Source: Candidatus Aminicenantes bacterium UBA4085 (GTDB lineage: Bacteria; Acidobacteriota; Aminicenantia; Aminicenantales; UBA4085). From it: a stretch of 14,203 nt of DNA. Below are positions 1 through 6,663 of this stretch, in pieces; the stretch's first letter is position 1; each line of letters begins with the position of its first letter. Where the stretch lies: positions 14,824 to 29,026 of the forward strand of contig DFYJ01000035.1 in NCBI GenBank assembly GCA_002383325.1. The letters are read 5' to 3'. A program made the position numbers and the translations under genes. The notes under the pieces are model-generated. The model saw only the letters and a list, made by a program, of their open reading frames with translations, was not told the DNA's origin and ran no database searches.

Positions 1-450
1 TACGGCGAGATGCACCGCTTCATCCCGGCCATCGCGGCCGCCATCGGAGTCCGCATCGCCGAGGTCCCGGTCAACTTCCGGCCCCGGGTCCACGGGAAAT
101 CCAAGTACGGCTTCTCGCGGTCGATCCGGGTCTTCCTGGACCTGCTGACGGTCAAGTTCCTTCTCAGCTACTCCACCCGGCCGCTGCAGATGTTCGGCCT
201 GCTCGGCCTGCTCACAGGCGGCGCCGGCGTCGTCGTGGGCCTGGTTCTGTCCTACCAGAGGCTCATCCTCCAACAGGGCATCTCCAACCGGCCGCTGCTG
301 CTGCTGGCCATCCTGCTCATCGTCATCGGCTTCCAGTTCATCACCATGGGCCTGCTGGGCGAGATCATGGTCCGGACCTACCACGAGGCGGTCGATAAGC
401 GCATCTACGTAGCCCGCGAGATTCTGGACGGAGACAGGGACGAAGCTTAG
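1..450 (+). CDS. GT2 polyprenyl-phosphate glycosyltransferase, C-terminal part (5' truncated)
   Basis: Only the last 149 codons lie in the window; the reading frame is open at base 1, so the true start and catalytic half are upstream. What remains matches the end of DPM1/ArnC-type GT2 enzymes, which move a sugar from a nucleotide donor to polyprenyl phosphate on the cytoplasmic face of the membrane. Visible are the YGEMHRFIP stretch, the GKSKYGFSR signature, and two hydrophobic segments near the C-terminus (about residues 61-84 and 98-125 of the visible part). It is a clear paralogue of the gene at 11402-12391 on the other strand, sharing HRFIPA, GKSKYG, TVKFL and RPLQ in the same order. The next gene starts 12 bases downstream, so the two are probably cotranscribed. 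Donor sugar unknown. Confidence 0.85.
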   Translation, partial: YGEMHRFIPAIAAAIGVRIAEVPVNFRPRVHGKSKYGFSRSIRVFLDLLTVKFLLSYSTRPLQMFGLLGLLTGGAGVVVGLVLSYQRLILQQGISNRPLLLLAILLIVIGFQFITMGLLGEIMVRTYHEAVDKRIYVAREILDGDRDEA

Positions 451-462
451 GACGCCGGACCG

Positions 463-1635
463 ATGAATGTCCTGATGCTGGCCCCCGAGCCTTTCTTCCA
501 GCCCCGGGGCACCCCGATCAGCGTCTATTTCCGGCTGCGAGCCCTGTCCGACCTGGGGCACAAGGTCGACCTGATCACGTATCCGCTGGGCCGGGATGTG
601 GAATTCCCCGGCCTGCGCATCCGGCGGGTGCCCAATGCCCTGGGATTGCGGAAGATCAAGATCGGGCCGTCCTGGCCGAAGATCCCGCTCGACGCAATGA
701 TGGCGGCCCGGACGGGCGGAGCGCTGGCGGCCCGGCGTTACGATGTCGTCTTCAGCCACGAGGAGGCGGCCTTTTTCGGCATCGCCCTGGCCGGACTGTT
801 CGGCGTGCCCCACATCTATGACATGCACTCCAGCCTGCCGCAGCAGCTGAGCAACTTCGAATTTTCCCGCTCGGCCCTGCTCAAGCGGATCTTCACCGGC
901 TTGGAGGACGCCGTCCTCAAGAGGTCGCGCTCGGTCATCGTCATCTGCAAGGACCTGCACGACTATGTCGTCGGCAAGGGTTTCGGCGGCAAGGCCGTCT
1001 TCCTTCAGAACTTCATGGACTTCAACGACTTCGCCGACGCCCCGGCGGACCCGGAGTCGGTCGCGGCGATCCGGCGCGAAACGGCCCCGGGAGGCGAGAA
1101 GATCATCTTCTACGCCGGCAACTTCGAGCCCTACCAGGGCATTCCCCTGCTCATCGAAGCCATGGCCCGGGTCAAGGAGAAGGCCGTCCTGCTTATCTTG
1201 GGCGGTTCGCGGGAGGATCACGAAGCGGCAGGAAAGCGGGCCGGGGAGCTGGGGGCAGCCGGGCGCATCAGGTTCGTGGAAAAAGTTCCGCCTCAGGACG
1301 TGTCGCGCTACCTTGCCGCCGCCGACGTCCTGGTCTCGCCGCGGGTCTCGGGCACCAACACCCCGCTCAAGATCTACTCGTTCCTCAAGTCCGGCAAGCC
1401 GATGGTCGCGACCCGGCTCTACACCCACAGCCAGGTTTTAAGCGATGAGATCGCGGTCCTGGCTCCGGCCGAGCCTGCGGCGTTCGCGGCCGGTTTGGAC
1501 TTCGCTCTAGCCTCGGGCGAGGCCAAGGCGCGGGCCGCTGAAGCCAAGCGGCGGGCGGACGCGGAGTGGATCTATCCTCGCTACCTCGAGAAGATCACCC
1601 TGGCCCTGGACAAGGCTGTGGGCCGGTCGGGGTGA
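463..1635 (+). CDS. GT4-family glycosyltransferase (GT-B fold)
   Basis: A 390-residue retaining glycosyltransferase that probably adds a sugar from a nucleotide donor during glycan assembly in the cytoplasm. The N-terminal Rossmann half starts MNVLMLAPEPFFQPRGTP with a glycine-containing loop and alternative helices typical of GT4 acceptors. The C-terminal half has the donor-domain opening IIFYAGNFEPYQG (residues 214-226) and the motif GTNTPLKIYSFLKSGKP (297-313). The usual GT4 EX7E glutamates are absent here: the second falls on Ser306 and the first on Thr298. From memory, this TPLKIYSxL form recurs in a GT4 subfamily, so the protein need not be inactive. The ATG at 463 follows an AGGA about 10 bases upstream. 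It lies 12 bases after the GT2 fragment and 11 before the epimerase. Acceptor and donor unknown. Confidence 0.87.
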   Translation: MNVLMLAPEPFFQPRGTPISVYFRLRALSDLGHKVDLITYPLGRDVEFPGLRIRRVPNALGLRKIKIGPSWPKIPLDAMMAARTGGALAARRYDVVFSHEEAAFFGIALAGLFGVPHIYDMHSSLPQQLSNFEFSRSALLKRIFTGLEDAVLKRSRSVIVICKDLHDYVVGKGFGGKAVFLQNFMDFNDFADAPADPESVAAIRRETAPGGEKIIFYAGNFEPYQGIPLLIEAMARVKEKAVLLILGGSREDHEAAGKRAGELGAAGRIRFVEKVPPQDVSRYLAAADVLVSPRVSGTNTPLKIYSFLKSGKPMVATRLYTHSQVLSDEIAVLAPAEPAAFAAGLDFALASGEAKARAAEAKRRADAEWIYPRYLEKITLALDKAVGRSG

Positions 1636-1646
1636 GGGGAGGCGCT

Positions 1647-2615
1647 ATGCGCGCGCTGGTGACGGGGGCGGGCGGCTTCGTGGGATCCCGTCTGGCCCAG
1701 CGCCTGCGAGGCGAAGGCTGGGAGGTCCGGGGCTGGGACCTGGGCCCGGAGCCTCAAGCCGGGTCGGGCTGGGAATATCTCCAAGGCGACATACGGGACA
1801 AGAGTCTGGCGGCCCGGGCCGTCGAGGGCAGGGACATCGTCTTCCACCTGGCGGCGGCGCTGGGAGCGTCGAGGCTGGGCGAGGAAGAGTTCCTGGCCGT
1901 CAACGAGGGCGGGACGCGCAACGTCCTCGAGGCGGCCAGGGCGGCGGGAGTCCGGCGGGCGGTGCACTTCAGCTCGGCGGGCGTCCTGGGCCACGTCGCG
2001 GACAATCTTCCCGCCGGCGAGGATCATCCCCTCGATCCGCGCGACGCCTACGACCGCAGCAAGCTGGCCGGGGAGAGGGCGGCGCTGGAGATCGGGGCGC
2101 CGGGATGGGACGTGGTCGTCGTCCGGCCGGGCTGGGTCTACGGACCCGGCGACCGAAGGACCTTCAAGCTGATCCGATCGATCGCGACGGGACGGTTCGT
2201 CATGATGGGCCGGGGCGAAGCCAATCAGACCCCCGTCTTCGTGGATGATTTGGTCTCCGGGACGTTGCTCTGCGCAGCCAAGGGCACGGGCGGCCGGGTC
2301 TATCATCTAGCCGGATCCGAAGTTCTGAGGGTGAGCGATATGGCCCGCGAGATCGCATCCGCCTGCGGCCGGAAGCTGCCGCGGCTGCGAGTCCCCACCG
2401 GCCCGACGCGGGCCGCGGCCTGGGCCCTGGCTAAGGCCTTCGGGGCGGTCGGCCGGGAGGCTCCGCTCAATCCATCGCGGCTGGCCTTCTTCCTCCACCC
2501 CAAGCCGCTGCGGATCGACAAGGCCCGGTCGGAACTCGGCTTCGAGCCTCAGGTCGGCTTCCGGGACGGCATGTCCAGAACCGTAGCCTGGTGCCGTCAA
2601 AACGGCTGGCTCTGA
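1647..2615 (+). CDS. NAD-dependent epimerase/dehydratase (extended SDR)
   Basis: A 322-residue extended short-chain dehydrogenase/reductase, the family that epimerises, dehydrates or reduces NDP-sugars with bound NAD(P). The nucleotide-binding motif GAGGFVG is at residues 7-13, FSSAG near 108-112 holds the catalytic serine region, and the catalytic pair YDRSK is at 135-139, followed by VRPGWVYGPGD (159-169). An in-frame ATG lies further upstream at 1566, inside the GT4 gene. I chose the ATG at 1647 because GGGGAGG stands 4 bases before it and the Rossmann motif then begins at the normal place. It is the third gene of the plus-strand run. Its stop codon lies inside the left end of the inverted-repeat element that follows. 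The specific sugar cannot be assigned; a UDP-glucose 4-epimerase-like or a dehydratase role is equally possible. Confidence 0.87.
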   Translation: MRALVTGAGGFVGSRLAQRLRGEGWEVRGWDLGPEPQAGSGWEYLQGDIRDKSLAARAVEGRDIVFHLAAALGASRLGEEEFLAVNEGGTRNVLEAARAAGVRRAVHFSSAGVLGHVADNLPAGEDHPLDPRDAYDRSKLAGERAALEIGAPGWDVVVVRPGWVYGPGDRRTFKLIRSIATGRFVMMGRGEANQTPVFVDDLVSGTLLCAAKGTGGRVYHLAGSEVLRVSDMAREIASACGRKLPRLRVPTGPTRAAAWALAKAFGAVGREAPLNPSRLAFFLHPKPLRIDKARSELGFEPQVGFRDGMSRTVAWCRQNGWL

Positions 2616-2822
2616 AATAGCAGACACATACTCATTTCCGGGGGGTTTTTCACCAGACCCACATTTTATTAGCCCTCATGCGGATTCGGAGATTCGCGGG
2701 GCTGCCGGGAGATAAGGCCCCGGAAATTAGACAAGTGTTCCGCAATCAGAAGACCACCAATCTACCCAACGAAATGAGTATGTGTCTGGAATTGGAAATT
2801 AGTATGTGTCTGCTAATTCAGA
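2611..2822. mobile_element. Miniature inverted-repeat element (MITE/REP-like), no transposase
   Basis: Bases 2611-2639 and the reverse complement of 2794-2822 agree at 27 of 29 positions; the core is agacacatactcatttcc. A further 18-base copy (cagacacatactcatttc, reverse complement of 2771-2788) sits just inside the right end, and a more diverged half-site begins at 2722. The interior of about 150 bases has no credible gene. The element exactly fills the space between two convergent genes, and the stop codons of both (2613-2615 plus, 2818-2820 minus) fall within its termini. This is the layout of a non-autonomous insertion or a REP/BIME-type element mobilised by an enzyme elsewhere in the genome. 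It could also act as a two-way transcription terminator. From memory, similar GTATGTGTC ends occur near Y1-type transposases; I could not check this. Confidence 0.68.
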
Positions 2823-3669
2823 CGAGGATGGGGGTGAACTGGCCAAGGGGGTCGGCCTTACGGGCCTTCACGATCGCCTCGATGTCCATCCCCTTGGCGG
2901 CGAAATACTCGGCCACCACCTCGCGCACGACATGGTCCTGCTTGTCCCGGACATAGTCGACGGTCATCGGCTCGTTCTGCTCGACGGGCTTGCCCAGGAG
3001 GTTGCGCTTCCAATGCATCAGCCAGCCGGAGAAGCACATCGGCTGGCTGCGCTTGGCGACGTTCTTGTTCATCATGCCGCTGATCGTCTTGCTGTGGTCC
3101 TGGCTGAGATAGTCGATGGCGAAGCCCATCTCGGACAGCTTCTCCCGGCGCAGCTCGCGGCCGCCGAACTCGTAGGTCGGGGTCAGGAAATGGACGGCAT
3201 AGCTCTGGGCAAACGTTTTCCCGGCGTTGACGATGCTGGGGTAGTTCTCGGCCGTGCCGGTCAGGTTGGTCTCGGAGGGGATCTGCTCCCGGTTGGAGCC
3301 GTCGGCGTAGCCGGCCAGGCCGTTCTCCAGGGCGAAGATCATGGCCGCGATGCCCATGCTCAGACGGCAGCCGACGCACCAGCGGATTTCGGTGTTGTAT
3401 TTCTTGCGCTCCTTGAAGAAGAAGCGGACGGAGATGGCCTTGTGCAGGTCCTTGATGTCCACGATCTGGTGGGTAATGCGGTCCTCCCCGAACTTGGCCT
3501 TGAGGAGGTCGACGTTCGGGATGTTGTTCTTGACCCCGAACTCGAGATAGCCCTTGTCGAAGGTGACCAAGTGGACCTTGTCGTAGTCCTGGGCCAGCAG
3601 GACCGAGGCCAGCAGGGAATCGATGCCGCCGGAGAACATCACCGCCACTTCATTCTTGATCGGATCCAT
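2818..3669 (-). CDS. PP-loop superfamily ATPase (QueC/ExsB-like), function unassigned
   Basis: A 283-residue protein of the adenine nucleotide alpha-hydrolase (PP-loop) superfamily, whose members activate a substrate by adenylation and then add sulfur or nitrogen. The signature FSGGIDS is at residues 12-18, directly after a first beta strand, and VTFDKG follows at 35-40. A CVGC pair (98-101) and a third cysteine in QPMCFSG (209-215) could bind zinc or carry sulfur. The length suits QueC-like or N-type ATP pyrophosphatases, but no specific subfamily motif allows a substrate call. The ATG at 3669 is preceded by AAGGAG with 5 bases of spacing. It follows the small membrane protein gene by 98 bases, with a possible weak promoter of its own (TAGAAT at 3697-3702). 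Among sugar genes it could act on a sugar or nucleotide precursor, but that is inference. Confidence 0.8.
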   Translation of the reverse strand: MDPIKNEVAVMFSGGIDSLLASVLLAQDYDKVHLVTFDKGYLEFGVKNNIPNVDLLKAKFGEDRITHQIVDIKDLHKAISVRFFFKERKKYNTEIRWCVGCRLSMGIAAMIFALENGLAGYADGSNREQIPSETNLTGTAENYPSIVNAGKTFAQSYAVHFLTPTYEFGGRELRREKLSEMGFAIDYLSQDHSKTISGMMNKNVAKRSQPMCFSGWLMHWKRNLLGKPVEQNEPMTVDYVRDKQDHVVREVVAEYFAAKGMDIEAIVKARKADPLGQFTPILV

Positions 3670-3696
3670 GACAGCTCCTTGTCGAGATCGCGCCCC

Positions 3697-3725
3697 ATTC
3701 TACCCGGGATACCGCGGAAAATCCA
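3697..3725 (-). promoter_or_regulatory. Possible weak promoter for the PP-loop ATPase gene
   Basis: On the minus strand TAGAAT (3697-3702, 5 of 6 to the sigma70 -10) lies 17 bases after TGGATT (3720-3725, 3 of 6 to the -35). A start of transcription near 3690 would leave a leader of about 20 bases before the ATG at 3669. The poor -35 keeps this tentative. Confidence 0.25.
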
Positions 3726-3727
3726 TG

Positions 3728-3751
3728 CCGCCGGCCCGGGGGACGCGGCGG
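3728..3751 (-). terminator. GC-rich hairpin between the 54-residue protein and PP-loop genes
   Basis: CCGCCG at 3728-3733 pairs with CGGCGG at 3746-3751 around a 12-base loop. Reading on the minus strand, a short TTTT run follows six bases later. It begins 17 bases after the stop of the small membrane protein gene, so it could weaken read-through into the PP-loop gene. The T run is short and offset, so this may be an attenuator or nothing. Confidence 0.25.
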
Positions 3752-3768
3752 AGCGGAGATGACGGCGC

Positions 3769-3933
3769 TCAGCCCTGTTTCATGACGGGCTTGACGAACT
3801 CCTTGCGGGTCAGCTTGGCCGCGGTCTTGCGGATGCAGCAGCCACCCTGATGGAAGAAGATCCAGACGAGGAGGCCGACGCCGAGGCCGAGAATCCCCAG
3901 GACGATGAGAATGACCGTCAGCCATGTAGGCAT
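3769..3933 (-). CDS. 54-residue single-pass membrane protein, unknown function
   Basis: A small gene reading MPTWLTVILIVLGILGLGVG at its start. Residues 4-27 form one strongly hydrophobic helix with a glycine run (G13, G16, G18, G20), which could pack helices together. Next come Gly-Gly-Cys-Cys (30-33) and a basic tail rich in Lys and Arg ending VKPVMKQG. The positive tail suggests the C-terminus is cytoplasmic, which would put the Cys pair at the inner membrane face. The start is supported by AAGGAGAG 6 bases before the ATG and by a near-consensus promoter upstream. I do not recognise a family. It precedes the PP-loop ATPase on the same strand, so the two may be cotranscribed; a thiol link to the ATPase's CxxC is speculation. 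Confidence 0.72.
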   Translation of the reverse strand: MPTWLTVILIVLGILGLGVGLLVWIFFHQGGCCIRKTAAKLTRKEFVKPVMKQG

Positions 3934-3982
3934 GCCGTGCTCTCCTTCTTAATCACTATAGAATTACTCGGAACAGTCGGGA

Positions 3983-4011
3983 ATAATACCCGGCCGGGCG
4001 GAGCTTGTCAA
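3983..4011 (-). promoter_or_regulatory. Near-consensus sigma70 promoter for the 54-residue protein gene
   Basis: Reading on the minus strand, TTGACA (4006-4011, perfect) is followed by a 17-base spacer and TATTAT (3983-3988, 5 of 6). Transcription would start near 3975, giving a leader of about 40 bases that carries the ribosome site of the gene starting at 3933. It lies about 35 bases past the stop of the GT2 gene at 4048, so it begins a new unit after the low-GC cassette. Confidence 0.75.
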
Positions 4012-4047
4012 GGGCTTCTAGATCTGCCGAGGAAAAAAGATCAGGAC

Positions 4048-4749
4048 CTATTTTCGGCCCGCCAAGAGAAGGTCGAAGTACATACGGATGCTCGACCTCA
4101 AGACCTTGACATTGAAGGAGCTGTTCGAAAACTCATAAGAAATAGGGACTTCACCTAAAGAAAATCCATTTCGACAAATCAAGGCCAAGGCTTCTATATG
4201 GAAATCAAACGCTTGAGCCTTCATCTCTTTATGGAGAAGCCATTCGGCCGCACGCCGCGAATACCGTCTGAAACCTGATGTCGCATCGTTGAGACGAGGG
4301 ATGGTTCGGCGTCGCCAGGGGGGGCGCAGAGCCAGGTTCATGAGCCCGGTAGCCGTCCAGCTTATGAAGCGCCGGAAGAGAGGGATATTGAACGTTTTCG
4401 TCCTAACTCCGATGACAAGATCGCGATCCGGGAACCCGAGAAATTGGGGCAAATCCTCCGGCTTATGAGAGAGCCCCGCATCCATACTGATGATATGGGC
4501 ATAGCCCTCGTCAAGGCCGAACTTCATCCCATCCAGAATAGAGCGCGGTATATGGGTGTTGCGCCCATGCGTGAGGCACGTCGCCTCCGGAAATGAACGG
4601 GTGATGGCTTCGGTGCCGTCGCAACTCGCGTCGTTAATGACGCAGACATCGGCATAGGGCAGAGTGCGGCGAATGACCTCGCCAATCGTCCGTTCTTCGT
4701 TATAGGCAGGAATGACGACCAGGACATCCGCTCGCTTCGGTCGATTCAT
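4048..4749 (-). CDS. GT2-family glycosyltransferase (DPM1-like, no membrane tail)
   Basis: A 233-residue GT-A fold transferase. It opens with IPAYNEERTIG (residues 13-23), then NDASCDGT (39-46, the donor-binding aspartate region) and SMDAGLSHKPEDLP (88-101), in place of the usual metal-binding DxD segment. NDATSGFRRYSR (154-165) resembles the DPM1 family. Unlike the other two GT2 genes here, it lacks the GKSKYG signature and the C-terminal membrane pair, having EVPISYEFSNSSFN (200-213) instead, so it is a separate subfamily and probably peripheral. The ATG overlaps the stop of the nucleotidyltransferase gene in an ATGA junction, which implies coupled translation. It is the last gene of the low-GC cassette and would use the sugar nucleotide made by its two upstream partners. 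Confidence 0.83.
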   Translation of the reverse strand: MNRPKRADVLVVIPAYNEERTIGEVIRRTLPYADVCVINDASCDGTEAITRSFPEATCLTHGRNTHIPRSILDGMKFGLDEGYAHIISMDAGLSHKPEDLPQFLGFPDRDLVIGVRTKTFNIPLFRRFISWTATGLMNLALRPPWRRRTIPRLNDATSGFRRYSRRAAEWLLHKEMKAQAFDFHIEALALICRNGFSLGEVPISYEFSNSSFNVKVLRSSIRMYFDLLLAGRK

Positions 4750-5504
4750 GACGGCGGAAGCTCGTTCAAGATCGTGATGTCCTCGATCGTGTTGACGTTG
4801 ACATACTTGGAAGCCAGCTCGAAGAAAATGATCTTCTTGCCGTCGTCGATAGCAGCTTGGATAAAATCCGGAAGCTCTCGCTCGCCTCGCTGAGGATTGA
4901 TGGGGGTTTTTTCGATATAGTCGAAAATTTGATTCTTAAAGACGATATTCCCCGTTCCCATATAATGGTTAAGAGGATTTCGAGGCTTTTCAATCAACCG
5001 AAGAATCATTCGGCTGTTGGCATCGAACAAAATGGAGTATGTCTTGCTGATGAGGCCCAGATCCGGGACATCGATAACACCGCAGACGGCGAAAACGTCG
5101 TCCTCCCGAAAGGCCCTGACCATCGTTTCGTGATCGGGCTGGATGAAGAACTCATCGCCCAAGAAAAGGAGGAAATCGGCTCCGCCGATAGCACTTTGAC
5201 CGCAGGCCATGGCGTGGACGAGTCCGAGCTGCTCCTTTTGGATGACGTATCGGATGCGGGTCCCTTGATAGGAAATCCCGTATCGATTGATAATCAGCTC
5301 GGCCAAGTGCCCGACGACAACAATGATTTCTTCGACGCCCAGCCTCACGGCGTTTTCCAAGCTGTATTCAATCAGAGGACGGCCTCGAAAGACGATCATG
5401 CACTTGTTCTCTTCCTCCGTGACCTCGTTGAGTCTCTTCCCCCGCCCGCCCGCAAGAATGAGGGCTTTTAAAGAGCTAGGTGTTTTTGTAAAAAAGGCGT
5501 TCAT
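4746..5504 (-). CDS. Sugar-phosphate nucleotidyltransferase
   Basis: A 252-residue NTP-transferase that would join a sugar 1-phosphate to an NTP to give an NDP-sugar and pyrophosphate in the cytoplasm. The signature LAGGRGKRL is at residues 17-25, the conserved lysine at 34, GxPLIEYSLENA-like text at 41-52, the metal-binding FLGDEF at 114-119, and IEKPRNPLNHYMGTGNIVF at 171-189. This is the RmlA/GlmU-type fold without an added acyltransferase domain. The line NKCMIVFRGRP has Cys where Pro is usual. The first ATG, at 5504, lies 29 bases inside the epimerase gene; no in-frame start codon occurs between it and the LAGG motif, and the ribosome site is weak, so translation is probably coupled. The base and sugar cannot be named. 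Confidence 0.85.
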   Translation of the reverse strand: MNAFFTKTPSSLKALILAGGRGKRLNEVTEEENKCMIVFRGRPLIEYSLENAVRLGVEEIIVVVGHLAELIINRYGISYQGTRIRYVIQKEQLGLVHAMACGQSAIGGADFLLFLGDEFFIQPDHETMVRAFREDDVFAVCGVIDVPDLGLISKTYSILFDANSRMILRLIEKPRNPLNHYMGTGNIVFKNQIFDYIEKTPINPQRGERELPDFIQAAIDDGKKIIFFELASKYVNVNTIEDITILNELPPS

Positions 5505-6513
5505 TGGCTTTTATCCAGTCGATCAAGCGGCCTATGCCTTCCTCGGGGCGAACCTTGGGGGACCATCCCGTCGCCTGATGGAAGCGGCTCGAATCTCCGA
5601 CGAAATATTTGAGGTCTCCGAATCGCTCCTTCTCGAATCGGGAGTTTAATGGCTTTCCGACGAGGCGGGCGATCAAATCGATAGATTCAAGGAGGGAAAT
5701 CATATTGGGCTCGCCGCCGCCCAGGACATAAATGCCCGGTATCGGCTTTTGAAAGAAGCGGTCGAAAGCTTCAGCGACATCCGAGGAGAAAAGAATATCC
5801 CGCAGCTGTCGACCCGTTCCAAAAACGGTCAGCGGTTCCCCGATGATAGCGCGAATCGCGAAATTGGCCACCCAACCGTGATCCTCACCGCCGAATTGAT
5901 ACGGTCCGTAGATTCCGGTCAATCGGAAGCATGCGACTTTGAGATCGAACGTGTCGATATAGCTTTGGGCATAGATCTCGTTGCTTCGCTTGGAGGCATG
6001 GAGAGGCGTGATGACTCCCTGAAGAAGGGGCTCATCCTCAGCAATCGTAACCGGCGTACGGGCGTATCGTGTCTTCTCTTCCCTCAATTCCGAATTGATC
6101 TTATCCGGTCCGAACGTGTGGATGCTGGAGCAGATGGCGATGGGGATTTCAAGCCGGCGGGCCGTCTCCAAAACGTTGAATGTTCCCCGCACATTCGTAG
6201 AAAAGTCGAGTTCAGGATCCTCCCAAGAAATGGTCATGGCCGGCTGGGCTGCCGTATGGCAAATATAATCTCGATCCTCGGCATAATGGAGAAGGGTGTC
6301 TCGACTCCGGATGTCCTCCACGACGACCCGAACTCCATGTCGCTCCAGCAATTCTCTGCTATAGGTCCGGGCCTCCGGCCTCATATAGGGATTTCGCTTG
6401 AATTCATGCTTGGCCAGATTGTCGTAAGCCACGACGTCTGCGCCCCGTTCCCGATAGAAAAGGCACAGGTTCGTCCCTAAAAAGCCGCAGCCACCCGTCA
6501 CGAGTACTTTCAT
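5476..6513 (-). CDS. NAD-dependent epimerase/dehydratase (extended SDR, CDP-sugar epimerase-like)
   Basis: A 345-residue NDP-sugar SDR, first gene of the low-GC cassette. TGGCGFLG (residues 6-13) is the NAD-binding loop, YDNLAKHEFKRN (30-41) follows the second strand, and HTAAQPAM (86-93), CSSIHTFG (128-135) and LTGIYGPYQFGGEDHGW (198-214) are in the expected order. It resembles CDP-paratose/tyvelose 2-epimerases in the 200s region. The catalytic YxxxK motif reads LHASK at 171-175: I checked the codons and residue 171 is CTC (Leu), so the tyrosine is missing although the lysine remains. It may act by another residue, catalyse a different step or be inactive. The ATG at 6513 has only a weak ribosome site but a good promoter upstream. 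It shares 29 bases with the next gene. Confidence 0.83.
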   Translation of the reverse strand: MKVLVTGGCGFLGTNLCLFYRERGADVVAYDNLAKHEFKRNPYMRPEARTYSRELLERHGVRVVVEDIRSRDTLLHYAEDRDYICHTAAQPAMTISWEDPELDFSTNVRGTFNVLETARRLEIPIAICSSIHTFGPDKINSELREEKTRYARTPVTIAEDEPLLQGVITPLHASKRSNEIYAQSYIDTFDLKVACFRLTGIYGPYQFGGEDHGWVANFAIRAIIGEPLTVFGTGRQLRDILFSSDVAEAFDRFFQKPIPGIYVLGGGEPNMISLLESIDLIARLVGKPLNSRFEKERFGDLKYFVGDSSRFHQATGWSPKVRPEEGIGRLIDWIKANERLFYKNT

Positions 6514-6558
6514 CTTATTCTTTTGAACATGATTTCAAGCGCGGAACACCTTCTTAAG

Positions 6559-6587
6559 AATATATCGGAGGGAGAGTGCATCGTCAA
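6559..6587 (-). promoter_or_regulatory. sigma70-type promoter for the epimerase-nucleotidyltransferase-GT2 cassette
   Basis: On the minus strand TTGACG (6582-6587, 5 of 6) and TATATT (6559-6564, 5 of 6) are separated by 17 bases. Transcription would begin near 6552, leaving a leader of about 38 bases before the ATG at 6513. It sits in the 150-base divergent gap before the LolA-like gene and would drive all three cassette genes. Confidence 0.65.
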
Positions 6588-6663
6588 GGATTCTCAACCC
6601 GGCAGCGCCGGCCTGAATCTCGGGCTTGCATGTCTTGCTTAGAGCTATCGACTCGGATAGGAT

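Noticed and set aside
2771..2812. Direct 18-base repeats with 24-base spacing as a possible CRISPR
   Set aside because: Only two units, 6-base gap, no cas genes; they are end repeats of the miniature element.
2806..3762. A 318-codon open frame on the plus strand opposite the PP-loop gene
   Set aside because: It is the antisense shadow of a gene with clear motifs and a good ribosome site; the translation is low-complexity Asp/Val/Leu/Gly text typical of GC-rich shadows.
4857..5471. A 204-codon plus-strand frame inside the nucleotidyltransferase gene
   Set aside because: The minus strand carries the complete nucleotidyltransferase motif set; this is its reverse reading.
6636..6663. TTGCTT with TAGGAT 17 bases later as a plus-strand promoter before the LolA-like gene
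   Set aside because: Only 3 of 6 and 4 of 6 matches, and the -10 would touch the start codon; too weak to list as a feature.
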